A DNA stretch of 64,000 bases from Pseudoramibacter fermentans (GTDB lineage Bacteria; Bacillota; Clostridia; Eubacteriales; Eubacteriaceae), in the NCBI GenBank assembly GCA_009493725.1, contig VOGB01000003.1, forward strand, positions 411,234 through 475,233, read 5' to 3'. Below, piece by piece: positions 50,809 through 60,044 of this stretch. The position numbers and the translations under genes are program-made. Each line of letters begins with the position of its first letter. The stretch's first letter is position 1. The notes beneath the pieces are model-generated. The model searched no databases. It worked only from the letters and a program-made list of their open reading frames with translations, and was not told the origin of the DNA.

Positions 50809-51736
50809 CTGCAGTTTTGACGTCGGCGTACAAATGGCTGGCCAGGCCGCCCTTTAAGGCTGCGCGCAGCACCTTGCCCTTTCGGGGGTCGCTGGCGATG
50901 AGGAGCCGGTTGGGGATTTGGCGGATGGTGTCGAGGGCGACGCCGACGACGCGGCGGTCGAGGTCCTCGTCAAACAGGCCGCCGTCGGCGTTAAGAAAAT
51001 GGCCGCAGCAGTCGCCGACGCAGCCATCGGCGGCCATTTTCGCGTACTGCACGTCGTCGATGATGCCCATTTCAAAGATGACGGAGGGCCGGCCGAAGGC
51101 GCCGGCGGAGTAAATCGCGGTCTGGCAGCTCTGGGCCATCTGCATGATGTTTTGAATCTGAGAATCCTTTTTGATCGCCTGGGCGATGTCGGCGGTGTCG
51201 ACGATGGCGGGGGCCGGGATCACGTAAGCGTCGCCGTCGACGCTGGCCGCGAATTTCTGAAGGATGGACAGGGCACTGGTTTCGTGGGCCAGGCGGGAGT
51301 AGCCGCCGGTCAGCTGCAGCACCGAAACGCCCCGGCGGTGGAGCTTCGGCAGCATGCGGGACAGCGTTTCCAGCGTGGTGCCCCAGGCGATGCCCAGCGT
51401 GGTGTGGTCGTCGATATACCGGGGCAGGTCGGCGATCAGCGCGGAGCAGACGTCGTTGAGGGTGATCTGCGGGTTGTCGACCATCACCGGCACGATGGTC
51501 ACGCGCTTCACCGGAAAGCGCGAGGTCAGCTCGTCTTCCAGGTCAGTGTACATCAGGGCCGGCTCTTTGATGCGGACCTCGATGAGGCCCAGATCCTTGC
51601 CCATTTTGAGCAGCCGGCTGACCGTCGACTTGCTGACGCCCTCTTTCTCTGCGATTTGAACCTGTCCCATATTGCATTCGTAGTAGAGCTTAGAAATGCG
51701 GATGATTTGGTTGATGCGGTAGGCGTCTTTTTCCAT
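50792..51736 (-). CDS. SorC family transcriptional regulator 2
   Basis: The 314-residue protein repeats the layout of regulator 1: helix-turn-helix MGQVQIAEKEGVSKSTVSRLL near residues 20-41, then GIAWGTTLETLSRMLP near 113, VLQLTGGYSRL near 137, and GDCCGHFLNADG near 238. I place the start at 51736, where AAAAAGGAG precedes the ATG. An in-frame ATG at 51898 would add a hydrophobic, AT-rich leader that overlaps the divergent promoter. It lies back to back with GpsA-like gene 2, whose promoter carries the shared half-sites. Confidence 0.9.
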   Translation of the reverse strand: MEKDAYRINQIIRISKLYYECNMGQVQIAEKEGVSKSTVSRLLKMGKDLGLIEVRIKEPALMYTDLEDELTSRFPVKRVTIVPVMVDNPQITLNDVCSALIADLPRYIDDHTTLGIAWGTTLETLSRMLPKLHRRGVSVLQLTGGYSRLAHETSALSILQKFAASVDGDAYVIPAPAIVDTADIAQAIKKDSQIQNIMQMAQSCQTAIYSAGAFGRPSVIFEMGIIDDVQYAKMAADGCVGDCCGHFLNADGGLFDEDLDRRVVGVALDTIRQIPNRLLIASDPRKGKVLRAALKGGLASHLYADVKTAEAILK

Positions 51737-51844
51737 TTCTTTTCTCCTTTTTCTTGATTTTGCGCGTTGTCTGTTTGTTTTCATTATAGCCGAAAATGCG
51801 GCCAAATCGATAAAAACTTTAAAGAAGGTTAAAACGTGCAAAAA

Positions 51845-51886
51845 TTCCCAAATAATATTGACAATTTCCCAAAAACCGTTTACAAT
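51845..51886 (+). promoter_or_regulatory. Promoter of GpsA-like gene 2 with two half-sites 21 bp apart
   Basis: TTGACA at 51858-51863 and TACAAT at 51881-51886 have a 17-bp spacing. TTCCCAAA occurs at 51845-51852 and again at 51866-51873, flanking the -35 box, with a distance of two helix turns. This fits control by a SorC tetramer. Confidence 0.75.
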
Positions 51887-51922
51887 GGGCTTATTCAAAT
51901 AAAACGATTAAAGGAGAAAGCT

Positions 51923-52975
51923 ATGGGTATTGTTACACTAATCGGCGCTGGCCAGATGGCTTCCGCGCTGACGTTTCCGCTGTTTGAAAATGGGAATGAA
52001 GTCCGCCTGGTCGGGACACCGCTGGACGGCGATGTGATCGCCAGACTGCGCGAAGACAACTATCACATCAATCTGGACCGGACCCTGCACGAAGGGATCA
52101 AATATTACACCGTCGATCAGGTCGAAGAAGCGCTGGACGGCGCGGAATTGGTCGTCTGCGGGGTGTCGAGCTTCGGCGTCGATTGGTTCTTGAACAATAT
52201 GTTCAAATTGATTCCGGAAGGGGTGCCGGTGATTTCCGTCACCAAAGGGATGATCGACCTGCCGGACGGCACGCTCCAGGTCTTCCCGGAATACTGGCAG
52301 GAACACATGCCGGAAGGGGTCAACGTGGAACTCTTCGCGATCGGCGGCCCGTGTACCGCCCGCGATTTGTCTGATCACGATCACTCCTTCGTCGCCTACT
52401 GCGGCAAGGATCTCGAAAAACTGGAATGGATTCGTAGCCACTTTGAAACGGATTATTACCACATCGCGCTGACGGACGACGTCGTCGGCCTCGAAGCGGC
52501 GGTCGCGTTGAAGAACGGCTACGCCCTTGGCACCGCGATGGCCATCGGGCTGAAAAACCGCCTCGGCGACGACGGCATCGCCCACGTCAACTCGAAGTCC
52601 GCGCTGTTCCAGCAGTCCGTCTGGGAAATGTACCAGCTGTTGGACATCGTCGGCGGCAATCAGAAAATGATCATGTACGCGGCCGGCGACTTAGACGTCA
52701 CCGTGGCCGGCGGACGCAGCCGCAAGGTCGGGCAGTACCTCGGCGAAGGCTACTCGATGCCGGAAATCGAAGAAAAACTGGCGGGGCAGACCCTCGAAGC
52801 GGTGGTCATCGCGACGAGAACAGCCCGCGCGGTCAAGGCGATGGCCAAGGCCGGCAAGGTCAAGGAATCGGATTTCCCGCTTTTGATGCACGTGGATCAA
52901 TGCCTGAACCACGGCGCAAAGGTCGATATCCCGTGGAAGGATTTCCAGACCATCACCCGCGACGCGCTCAAATAA
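51923..52975 (+). CDS. GpsA-like NAD(P)-dependent polyol-phosphate dehydrogenase, copy 2
   Basis: The 350-residue paralogue of copy 1 shares GAGQMASALTFP, RLVGTPLD, NYHINL, GVSSFGVDWF, VTKGMID and the catalytic ALKNGYALGTAMAIG. It differs in the middle and in several loops, so the two may act on different substrates or different carbons. The ATG at 51923 follows AAAGGAG. The upstream in-frame ATG at 51896 or further has no such site and lies in the promoter. The XylB-like kinase gene follows by 110 bp after a stable hairpin, so the pair is likely one operon. Confidence 0.83.
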   Translation: MGIVTLIGAGQMASALTFPLFENGNEVRLVGTPLDGDVIARLREDNYHINLDRTLHEGIKYYTVDQVEEALDGAELVVCGVSSFGVDWFLNNMFKLIPEGVPVISVTKGMIDLPDGTLQVFPEYWQEHMPEGVNVELFAIGGPCTARDLSDHDHSFVAYCGKDLEKLEWIRSHFETDYYHIALTDDVVGLEAAVALKNGYALGTAMAIGLKNRLGDDGIAHVNSKSALFQQSVWEMYQLLDIVGGNQKMIMYAAGDLDVTVAGGRSRKVGQYLGEGYSMPEIEEKLAGQTLEAVVIATRTARAVKAMAKAGKVKESDFPLLMHVDQCLNHGAKVDIPWKDFQTITRDALK

Positions 52976-53015
52976 TAGTGAGCAGAATTGCATAAAATTT
53001 AATAAAAAACATGCC

Positions 53016-53044
53016 GGGTAAACGGAAGGGGGAGCCGTTTACCC
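53016..53044 (+). other. Stable intergenic hairpin without T-run
   Basis: GGGTAAACGG at 53016-53025 pairs perfectly with CCGTTTACCC at 53035-53044 around a 9-nt loop. No T-run follows, so it is more likely an mRNA processing or stabilising element, or a protein site, than a terminator. Confidence 0.6.
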
Positions 53045-53085
53045 AGACAGGCGGAGTCCTCCCAAACGAATAAGGAGATACACAG

Positions 53086-54591
53086 ATGAAATACGTATTG
53101 GGACTGGATTTGGGGACGAGCAGCATCAAAACGGTGCTGTTTGACCAAAATGGCAAAGAAGTGGCGCAGCGCAGCGTGGAATATCCGGTGTATCAGCCGC
53201 ACAACGGCTGGTCCGAACAGGATCCGGACGACTGGTACGAAGCGGGGGTCACGACGATCCGCTACTGCCTCGACATTTCGGGGGTGGCCGGCGAAGACGT
53301 CGTCGCCATCGGCATCGCCGGGCAGATGATGGGCGCGGTCCTTCTGGACAGCAAGGGCCAGCCGCTGCGCCGGGCCATTCTCTGGAACGACGCGAGAACG
53401 TCGGAAGCGGCGGAATCGGTTAGAAAGCTCATCGGCGACGACACGATGATGCGCATCAACTGCAACCCGGTGCGCCCGGGCCTGACCGCGGCGAAGATCC
53501 AGTGGGTCAAAGAAAACGAACCGGACATCTGGGCCAAGACGGCGCACATTCTGTTGCCGAAGGACTACCTGCGCTACCGCCTGACCGGCGAATACGCAAC
53601 AGAAGTGTCCGATGCCTCCGCGATGCAGCTGCTCGACGTGCGCAACCGCTGTTGGTCGCCTGAACTCCTCGCCGCGATGGAAATCAAGGAATCTCAGCTG
53701 GGTAAGATGTACGAATCCACCGACGTGACCGGTCAGCTGACCAAGGACGTCGCCGGGCTCCTCGGCCTGCCGGAAAAGACCATTGTCGTCGGCGGGGCTG
53801 GGGATAACGCGGCCGGCGCCGTCGGCACGGGCGTTGTCGCCCAGGGCCGCGCGATGACGACCATCGGCACCTCGGGCACGGTTTTCGCTTACTGCGACGA
53901 ACCGATGATGGACGAAAAGGCCAGAGTGTACACCTTCTGTATGGCGGTGCCGGGCGCCTGGCACTTCATGGGCTCGGTCAACTCGGCGGGCAACTCCCTG
54001 AAATGGTACCGCAACACCTTCTATCCGTCCGATAAGGAATACGAACAGATCAACAAGGACGCCCTCAAATCCGCGCCGGGCGCCAACAATTTGATCTACA
54101 TGCCTTATCTGACCGGCGAACAGTCACCCCATTTCGATTTGAAATGCCGCGCTGGCTTTGTCGGCTTGTCCGCGACCCACACCATCTGCGATGTGACCCG
54201 CGCCGTCATGGAAGGGATCACCTACGCGATGCGCGACGTGCTCGAAGCCATTCGCGAATCGGGCGTCCATCCGGATGTGATGCGCCTTTGCGGCGGCGGT
54301 TCTAAGAGCCCGTTCTGGCGTCAGCTCTGTGCCGACATTTACAACCTGCCGGTGGTACTGCCGGATATGAACTCGGCCAACTCGACGGCCCTCGGCGGCG
54401 CAATTTTGGCGATGGTCGGCGCCGGCATGTACGACACTGTCGAAGAAGCCTGCGACAAGATCATCAAGATGCGCGACGAATCCTTCACACCGGATCCGGC
54501 AACCCGCGAAGTCTACGACAAGACCTACGCCGCCTTCGACAAGCTGTACCCGCAGCTGAAGGACAACTTCGCAGAAATTCTCGACATCTAA
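53086..54591 (+). CDS. xylB: FGGY family kinase, xylulokinase-like
   Basis: The 501-residue kinase has the FGGY domains in order: GLDLGTSSIKTVLFD at the N-terminus, AILWNDART near residue 101, GGAGDNAAGAVGTGVV near 230, TIGTSGTVFAY, PYLTGEQSPHFD near 345, and the ATP-site CGGGSKSPFWRQL near 404. It phosphorylates a sugar or polyol with ATP. The closest type is XylB. However, the substrate motif GQMHG of xylulokinases reads GQMMG here, so D-xylulose should not be assumed. Context (GpsA-like dehydrogenases, SorC regulators) suggests a polyol. An AATAAGGAGA site precedes the ATG. Confidence 0.85.
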   Translation: MKYVLGLDLGTSSIKTVLFDQNGKEVAQRSVEYPVYQPHNGWSEQDPDDWYEAGVTTIRYCLDISGVAGEDVVAIGIAGQMMGAVLLDSKGQPLRRAILWNDARTSEAAESVRKLIGDDTMMRINCNPVRPGLTAAKIQWVKENEPDIWAKTAHILLPKDYLRYRLTGEYATEVSDASAMQLLDVRNRCWSPELLAAMEIKESQLGKMYESTDVTGQLTKDVAGLLGLPEKTIVVGGAGDNAAGAVGTGVVAQGRAMTTIGTSGTVFAYCDEPMMDEKARVYTFCMAVPGAWHFMGSVNSAGNSLKWYRNTFYPSDKEYEQINKDALKSAPGANNLIYMPYLTGEQSPHFDLKCRAGFVGLSATHTICDVTRAVMEGITYAMRDVLEAIRESGVHPDVMRLCGGGSKSPFWRQLCADIYNLPVVLPDMNSANSTALGGAILAMVGAGMYDTVEEACDKIIKMRDESFTPDPATREVYDKTYAAFDKLYPQLKDNFAEILDI

Positions 54592-54664
54592 ACATCCCAG
54601 TACACCTGTAATGTAAGCTCAATTTTTCTCTTCATAAATAAACAACACATGACAAGATCAAAAA

Positions 54665-54706
54665 AGGCAAAGCCCCTCGGTCCTTCCGGATCGGGGGGCT
54701 TTTGCC
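54665..54706. terminator. Large terminator hairpin after the kinase gene
   Basis: AGGCAAAGCCCC.. and its partner GGGGGGCTTTTGCCT form a long stem with a TTCC loop between about 54665 and 54706. The remaining 100 bp before the ABC transporter gene is AT-rich and may hold its promoter (TTTAGT 54736, TATATT 54760, weak). Confidence 0.75.
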
Positions 54707-54813
54707 TGTGTCATTTAAGGCATTTGAATTAATAGTTTAGTTGTGTTAATATTATAAAGTATATTTTGCTAATCTGTTAGTAAAAATAAACTATAGAAGG
54801 GAATGAGAGAGCG

Positions 54814-55977
54814 GTGCTTCGATTGGAACACGTTCAGAAACGGTTTAAGGACAAGGTGGTCATCAAGGACTTGTCCTTAGAGGTGCACGACGGAGAGCTT
54901 TTGGTGCTGATCGGCCCGAGCGGATGCGGCAAAACCACGACGCTGAAAATGATGAACCGGCTGCTGCCCCTTTCCGGCGGGCACATTTACGTCGACGGCG
55001 AGGACATCGCCGCCTTGGACCCGGTGAAGCTCAGGCGCAACATGGGCTACGTGATTCAGCAGGGCGGATTGTTTCCCCACATGACGGTGCGGCAGAACAT
55101 CGAAATCATCGAAAAGCTGGAAAAGCGGCCGAAGGACGAAATGACGGAACGGACACGGTCGCTGATGGCCATGATCGGCCTGGACCCCGAGGAGTATTTG
55201 GACCGCTACCCGGCGGAATTGTCCGGCGGCCAGCAGCAGCGCGTCGGGGTGGCCCGGGCGCTGGCGACCGACCCCGAATACGTGCTGTTCGACGAGCCCT
55301 TTTCAGCCCTCGACCCGCCGACGCGGATGGCCCTTCAGGACGAGGTGGTCAGCCTCCACGAGAAGCTGAACAAGACGATGATCTTCGTGACCCACGACAT
55401 GGACGAGGCGATCAAAATCGCAGACCGCATCTGCCTGATGAAAGACGGCGAGATCGTCCAGCTGGACACGTCGGAGAACATCCTGCGCCATCCGGCCAAC
55501 GCCTTCGTCTCGGAATTCGTCGGAAGCGGGCGGATCTGGAGCGCACCGGAATTTATCCGCGCCCAGGATATCATGATCGATCACCCGGTCAAATGCCGGG
55601 GCGATTTAACGGTAGAGGGCTGTATCATCCGCCTCCAGGAATATCGGGTCAGCTCGCTGATGGTGGTGGACAAGGCCGGGCGTTTGATCGGCGTCGTCGA
55701 CAAGAGCGTGCTCATCAAGCGGCCGAAGCCGGACGCACAGGCAGACGCGGTGATGCGGCCGGTGCGCTTCAGCGTGCACCCCGAGGATCAGCTGATCGAC
55801 ATCGTCAAAGCGATCCCGCCGGAGGACGTCGGGCGGATCAACGACATCCCAGTCGTGGACAGCGAGAACCGGCTCGTCGGCCTCGTCACCAACAACAATA
55901 TCGTGTCGAAATTCATTCGGCCCTGGCTCGCCGACACAGAGGCCGATGAAGAAGGGCGGGTGACAGCTGATGATTAA
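54814..55977 (+). CDS. opuCA: Osmoprotectant (glycine betaine/carnitine/choline) ABC transporter, ATP-binding subunit
   Basis: The 387-residue ATPase has Walker A IGPSGCGKTTTLKM near residue 32, the signature LSGGQQQRVGVARAL near 136, and Walker B YVLFDEPFSALDP near 158. A C-terminal pair of CBS domains (about 255-365) is typical of OpuCA/OpuBA and linked to sensing ionic strength. It energises uptake of compatible solutes together with the next gene. I accept the GTG at 54814 as start, with GAGAGAG upstream. The stop overlaps the next start by 8 bp. Confidence 0.92.
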   Translation: MLRLEHVQKRFKDKVVIKDLSLEVHDGELLVLIGPSGCGKTTTLKMMNRLLPLSGGHIYVDGEDIAALDPVKLRRNMGYVIQQGGLFPHMTVRQNIEIIEKLEKRPKDEMTERTRSLMAMIGLDPEEYLDRYPAELSGGQQQRVGVARALATDPEYVLFDEPFSALDPPTRMALQDEVVSLHEKLNKTMIFVTHDMDEAIKIADRICLMKDGEIVQLDTSENILRHPANAFVSEFVGSGRIWSAPEFIRAQDIMIDHPVKCRGDLTVEGCIIRLQEYRVSSLMVVDKAGRLIGVVDKSVLIKRPKPDAQADAVMRPVRFSVHPEDQLIDIVKAIPPEDVGRINDIPVVDSENRLVGLVTNNNIVSKFIRPWLADTEADEEGRVTADD

Positions 55978-57547
55978 ATTGTGGATGTACATGGTTGACC
56001 ACGGCCAGGAAATCGGTCGGCTGACAGTGGAACACATCGAGATGACGGCCATCGCCGTCGGCATCGCGATTTTAATCGGCGTGCCCCTGGGCATTCTGAT
56101 CAGTTACGTCAAAAAGCTGGACAAGCCCATTATCGGCGCGGCGAACGTGGTGCAGGCGATCCCGAGCATGGCCCTCCTTGGGCTGATGATTCCCCTTTTG
56201 GGCATCGGCCAGAAGCCGGCGATCGTGATGGTCATCATTTATTCGCTGCTGCCGATCATCAAAAATACCTACATCGGTATCGCGGACATCGATCCGCAGA
56301 CCATCGAGTCGGCGAAGGGCATCGGCATGAGCCGGGGCCAGATTTTAAGAAAGGTGCAGCTGCCGCTGGCCCTGCCGGTGATCATGGCCGGGGTGCGGAT
56401 TTCCGCGGTCACCGCCGTCGGCCTGATGACGATGGGCGCCTTTATCGGGGCGAGCGGCCTCGGCTACATGATCTTTTCAGGGATCCGGACGGTCAACAAT
56501 TATCAGATTCTCGCCGGCGCCATTCCCGCCTGTGTGCTGGCGCTGATCGTCGACTGGCTGATGGGGCTGGTGGAAAAGCTCGTGACGCCCATCAGCCTCC
56601 AGAAGGATTTCGGCACGGACCGGAAAGTACTGCGCCGGAAGCGGAAACATCAGAAAATCATTTTAATCACCGCGGCCTGTTTAATCGGCACGGCGATCGT
56701 CGGCAGCGCGGTGAGCTCGCGGGCAGCGTCGAAGGGCCAAATCGTGATCGGCAGCAAGGATTACACGGAGCAGCTGGTGCTCTGTCATATTTATTCGGAT
56801 TATATTGAGGCACATACAAATCTGAAATGCGTGCCCAAGGAAAACCTCGGCGGCACCCAGGTCTGCTACGAAGCGCTGAAAAGCGGAAAGATCGACATGT
56901 ACGTCGATTATACCGGGACGCTGTACGGCGACATTTTAAAGAAAAGCGGCGAGACCGATATGGATCGGGTCTACCAGATCTGTAAAAAGAATCTGAAGCC
57001 CCAGAGCATTACGCTGATGCACCAATGCGCGTTCAACAACACCTACACCCTGTCGGTGCTGCCGGAGACGGCTCAGAAATACAACCTGCACACCATTGGG
57101 GACGTGGCGGCCAAATCTGGGCAGCTGCGCCTCGGCACGACACTGGAATTTTTAAACCGCAACGATTGCCTAAAGGCCCTCGAGCGGCAGTATCCGGGGA
57201 TTCATTTCGCTAAGCAGTCCGGCATCGACAGCTCGCCGCGGTACACGGCGATTCAAAACCACGAGATCGACGTGACCGACGCCTTTGCCACTGACGGGAT
57301 GCTGAAGAAATACCATTTGACGGTGATGAAGGACACGGACCACGTCTTCCCGCCCTATTACGCGGTGCCCTGCGTGAAGACGACAACCCTTCAGAAATAT
57401 CCGGAACTCAAAAAGGCGATTAACGCGCTGGCGCCTCACCTCACCGAAAAGCGGATGCGCCAGATGAATTACGAGGTGGACGTCAAGGGAAGAGACCCTG
57501 CCGAGGTAGCACGGGATTTCCTCAATCGGGAGGGGTTACTCAAGTAA
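55970..57547 (+). CDS. Fused permease and substrate-binding protein of osmoprotectant ABC transporter
   Basis: Residues 1-215 are the OpuCB-type permease with six or so membrane helices and the EAA-like loop ESAKGIGMSRGQILRKVQLP near residue 105. After a basic stretch and one membrane helix (about 225-248) comes the QAT-type substrate-binding domain from GQIVIGSKDYTEQLVL near residue 256 to the end. Aromatic residues expected to box a quaternary amine are present, but I cannot assign them one by one. The fusion anchors the binding domain to the membrane. It forms a two-gene system with OpuCA. A strong terminator follows. Confidence 0.92.
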   Translation: MIKLWMYMVDHGQEIGRLTVEHIEMTAIAVGIAILIGVPLGILISYVKKLDKPIIGAANVVQAIPSMALLGLMIPLLGIGQKPAIVMVIIYSLLPIIKNTYIGIADIDPQTIESAKGIGMSRGQILRKVQLPLALPVIMAGVRISAVTAVGLMTMGAFIGASGLGYMIFSGIRTVNNYQILAGAIPACVLALIVDWLMGLVEKLVTPISLQKDFGTDRKVLRRKRKHQKIILITAACLIGTAIVGSAVSSRAASKGQIVIGSKDYTEQLVLCHIYSDYIEAHTNLKCVPKENLGGTQVCYEALKSGKIDMYVDYTGTLYGDILKKSGETDMDRVYQICKKNLKPQSITLMHQCAFNNTYTLSVLPETAQKYNLHTIGDVAAKSGQLRLGTTLEFLNRNDCLKALERQYPGIHFAKQSGIDSSPRYTAIQNHEIDVTDAFATDGMLKKYHLTVMKDTDHVFPPYYAVPCVKTTTLQKYPELKKAINALAPHLTEKRMRQMNYEVDVKGRDPAEVARDFLNREGLLK

Positions 57548-57557
57548 AAAAATAAAG

Positions 57558-57590
57558 ACCAGACAAATCGAAACTTGTCTGGTTTTTTTG
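57558..57590. terminator. Terminator of the osmoprotectant operon, also usable by the P-type ATPase gene
   Basis: The 9-bp stem ACCAGACAA/TTGTCTGGT (57558-57566 with 57575-57583) is followed by TTTTTT. As lie on the left side. Confidence 0.9.
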
Positions 57591-57607
57591 ATACGCTGAG
57601 AGGGGAA

Positions 57608-60010
57608 TTAAGCAGGACTGGCCTGCGTCTTCGTTTCGAGGCGGCGCTTTTTGTAGAGAATCCGAATCGAGTTGAGCACGCAGAGCATGGCGACGCCGGT
57701 GTCGGCGAAAACCGCGAACCACATATTGGCGAAGCCGAGGAGCCCGAGGATCATGACGGCGGCCTTGACTGACAGCGCGAAAATGATGTTGGCCCAAGAG
57801 ACCCGTTTGGTCTGGGCGGCGATGTCGAGAGCGGTCGGGATCGCGTCGAGGTCCGAATTCATAAAGACGACGTCGGCCGCTTCGATGGCGGCGTCCGCGC
57901 CGCTGCCCATGGCCGCACCGACGTCAGCCCCGGCGAGTACCGGCGCGTCGTTGATACCGTCGCCGACGAACATCGCGCTGCCCTTTTGTTCGCGGATCTG
58001 TTTGAGGGCTGCGAGCTTGTCTTCCGGCAGCAGCTTGGCGTACACGGTGTCGATGCCGGTCTTTTCAGCCACGGCCTTGGCGTTGGCTTCCGTGTCGCCG
58101 GTGAGCATCACGGTGGTGAGGCCGGCCTGCTTGATTCGGCCGATGGCGTCGGCCGCTTCGCGCTTGATGGTGTCGGCGATGACGATCGTTCCGGCAAAGG
58201 TGCCGTCCACCGCGACGTAAACCGGGGTGCCGTAGGCGGTGTCCGCCGGCACATTTGGAATGCCGTTTGCGGCCATCAGCTTTGCGTTGCCGACGAGGAC
58301 GGTCTGCCCGTCGATGTCGGCGGTGAGGCCCTGCCCTGCCGTTTCGACGACGCCGGCGGCCGAGGCGATGTCCAGATCGTCGTGCTTCGCGCGCTGGACG
58401 ATGCTCATGCCGATCGGGTGGTTGGAGTGGGCTTCAGCCGCGGCGGTCAGCGCGAGGAGTTCACTTTCGCTCATGCCGTTTGCCGGCGTGACGGACTGCA
58501 CTACGAAATTGCCTTCGGTGATCGTGCCGGTTTTGTCGAAGACGACGTTTTTCACTGTGTCCATAGATTCCAGCGCGAGCCCGCCCTTAAAAAGGATGCC
58601 GAGCTTCGACCCGGCGCCGATGCCGGAGAAATAGGCGAGGGGCACCGAGAGCACCAGCGCGCAGGGGCAGGAGATGACGAGGAAGGACAGCGCGGTGTAA
58701 ATCCATTTGCTCCAGCTCGCCCCGCCGAGTAACGGCGGCAGCACAGCGGTGCCGATGGCGACGAACACGACGAAAGGCGTGTAGTATTTCGAGAAGCGGC
58801 TGATGAACCGGTCCATCTTCGGTTTGGAGGCCGCCGCGTTTTCGACGGCGTCGAGAATCCGGGTGACCATCGAATCGCTCAAAGGCTTGTCGACCCGCAG
58901 GGTCAGCGTGCCGGCGGTGTTGACACAGCCCGAGACGACTTCGTCCCCGGCCTTGACGGCAACCGGCACCGGTTCGCCGGTAACCGGCGAGGTGTCAATT
59001 TGGGAATGGCCTTCGACGACGGTGCCGTCCAGCGGGATGCGGTCTCCGGCGTGGACGAGGACCAGATCGCCGACTTTGGCGTCTTCAGAAGGGATGACTT
59101 CGGTCTTGCCGTCTTCTGTGACCAGATGCACCACTTCAGGTCTTAAATCCGCAGCTTCCATGATTTGGGAGCGGCTGCGTTCCGTGGCTTTGTCTTCGAA
59201 AAATTCTCCGATGCGGTAGAACAGCATGACGCCGACGGCCTCAGGCCATTGGTGGATCGCGAAGGCCCCGAGGGTCGCGACCGCCATTAAAAAGTGTTCG
59301 TCGAAGAACTGCCCCTTGATGAGCATTCGGATCGCGACGGCGACAATCGGCAGGCCGATCACGGCGTAGGCGCCGAGGTAAAAGCCGATCCAGAGCGAGG
59401 AGGAAAAGCCCGTGTGCTCGAACACTTCGCCGCAGGCGAAGAGAATCGCGCCGAGGATCAGCTGAATTTTCGAATAGCCTTCGCCGAAGAACCATTCGGA
59501 AAGTCCAACAGCTTTCGATTCTTCTTCCTGCGCGTGATGGGCGTGGCGTTCGGCGATGGTGCAGCCGGGTTCGAGACGGTCGGCCACCGTGTTGAGGATG
59601 CCGAGGAAACGGTCCGGGTCCTTCGCTCTGACCTGGACGACGCCAGCGGTGAAAGAGATCGACACGGCTTCGAGCCCTTCGATCTGGCGCACGCCGCGTT
59701 CGACCTTGGCCGCGCAGTCCGCGCAGTCGAGCCCCTGAATGCTGTAGAGCTTGGTCGTCGCCTCCTGAGGCGGGCAGGTGCAGCGGTCCATCGGCTGACT
59801 GCATTTCGAGCAGGTGATGTGGTGAGCTGTTAAGTCGGAAGGATTCAGCTCAGCCGCTTCGTGATCGTGGTGATGATCGTGATCGCAGCAACAGTGTTCA
59901 TCGTGGTGATCGTGTTCGTGGCCGCAGTGGTCATGATCGTGATGATGTGCATGGTGATCGTGGCAGCAGGATGCGCCATGTTCAGCTGGTGAATTTTCTT
60001 TAAAGGCCAT
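57608..60010 (-). CDS. Heavy-metal P1B-type ATPase (Zn/Cd/Pb exporter) with His-rich N-terminus
   Basis: The 800-residue pump has a very His/Asp/Cys-rich metal tail (about residues 10-50), a short four-Cys knuckle (CSKCSQPMDRCTCPP), and one heavy-metal-associated domain with GLDCADCAAKVE near residue 95. The P-type core follows: TGEPVPV, the membrane metal site SCPCALVLS, the phosphorylated Asp in DKTGTITEG, HPIGMS and MFVGDGINDAPVLAGADVG. The CPC motif fits export of Zn, Cd or Pb. An ArsR-type operator in front suggests metal-released control. It is a single gene, convergent with the osmoprotectant operon. Confidence 0.93.
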   Translation of the reverse strand: MAFKENSPAEHGASCCHDHHAHHHDHDHCGHEHDHHDEHCCCDHDHHHDHEAAELNPSDLTAHHITCSKCSQPMDRCTCPPQEATTKLYSIQGLDCADCAAKVERGVRQIEGLEAVSISFTAGVVQVRAKDPDRFLGILNTVADRLEPGCTIAERHAHHAQEEESKAVGLSEWFFGEGYSKIQLILGAILFACGEVFEHTGFSSSLWIGFYLGAYAVIGLPIVAVAIRMLIKGQFFDEHFLMAVATLGAFAIHQWPEAVGVMLFYRIGEFFEDKATERSRSQIMEAADLRPEVVHLVTEDGKTEVIPSEDAKVGDLVLVHAGDRIPLDGTVVEGHSQIDTSPVTGEPVPVAVKAGDEVVSGCVNTAGTLTLRVDKPLSDSMVTRILDAVENAAASKPKMDRFISRFSKYYTPFVVFVAIGTAVLPPLLGGASWSKWIYTALSFLVISCPCALVLSVPLAYFSGIGAGSKLGILFKGGLALESMDTVKNVVFDKTGTITEGNFVVQSVTPANGMSESELLALTAAAEAHSNHPIGMSIVQRAKHDDLDIASAAGVVETAGQGLTADIDGQTVLVGNAKLMAANGIPNVPADTAYGTPVYVAVDGTFAGTIVIADTIKREAADAIGRIKQAGLTTVMLTGDTEANAKAVAEKTGIDTVYAKLLPEDKLAALKQIREQKGSAMFVGDGINDAPVLAGADVGAAMGSGADAAIEAADVVFMNSDLDAIPTALDIAAQTKRVSWANIIFALSVKAAVMILGLLGFANMWFAVFADTGVAMLCVLNSIRILYKKRRLETKTQASPA

Positions 60011-60044
60011 AATGGTTCTCCTTAAAATAAACTACAACGTAATA

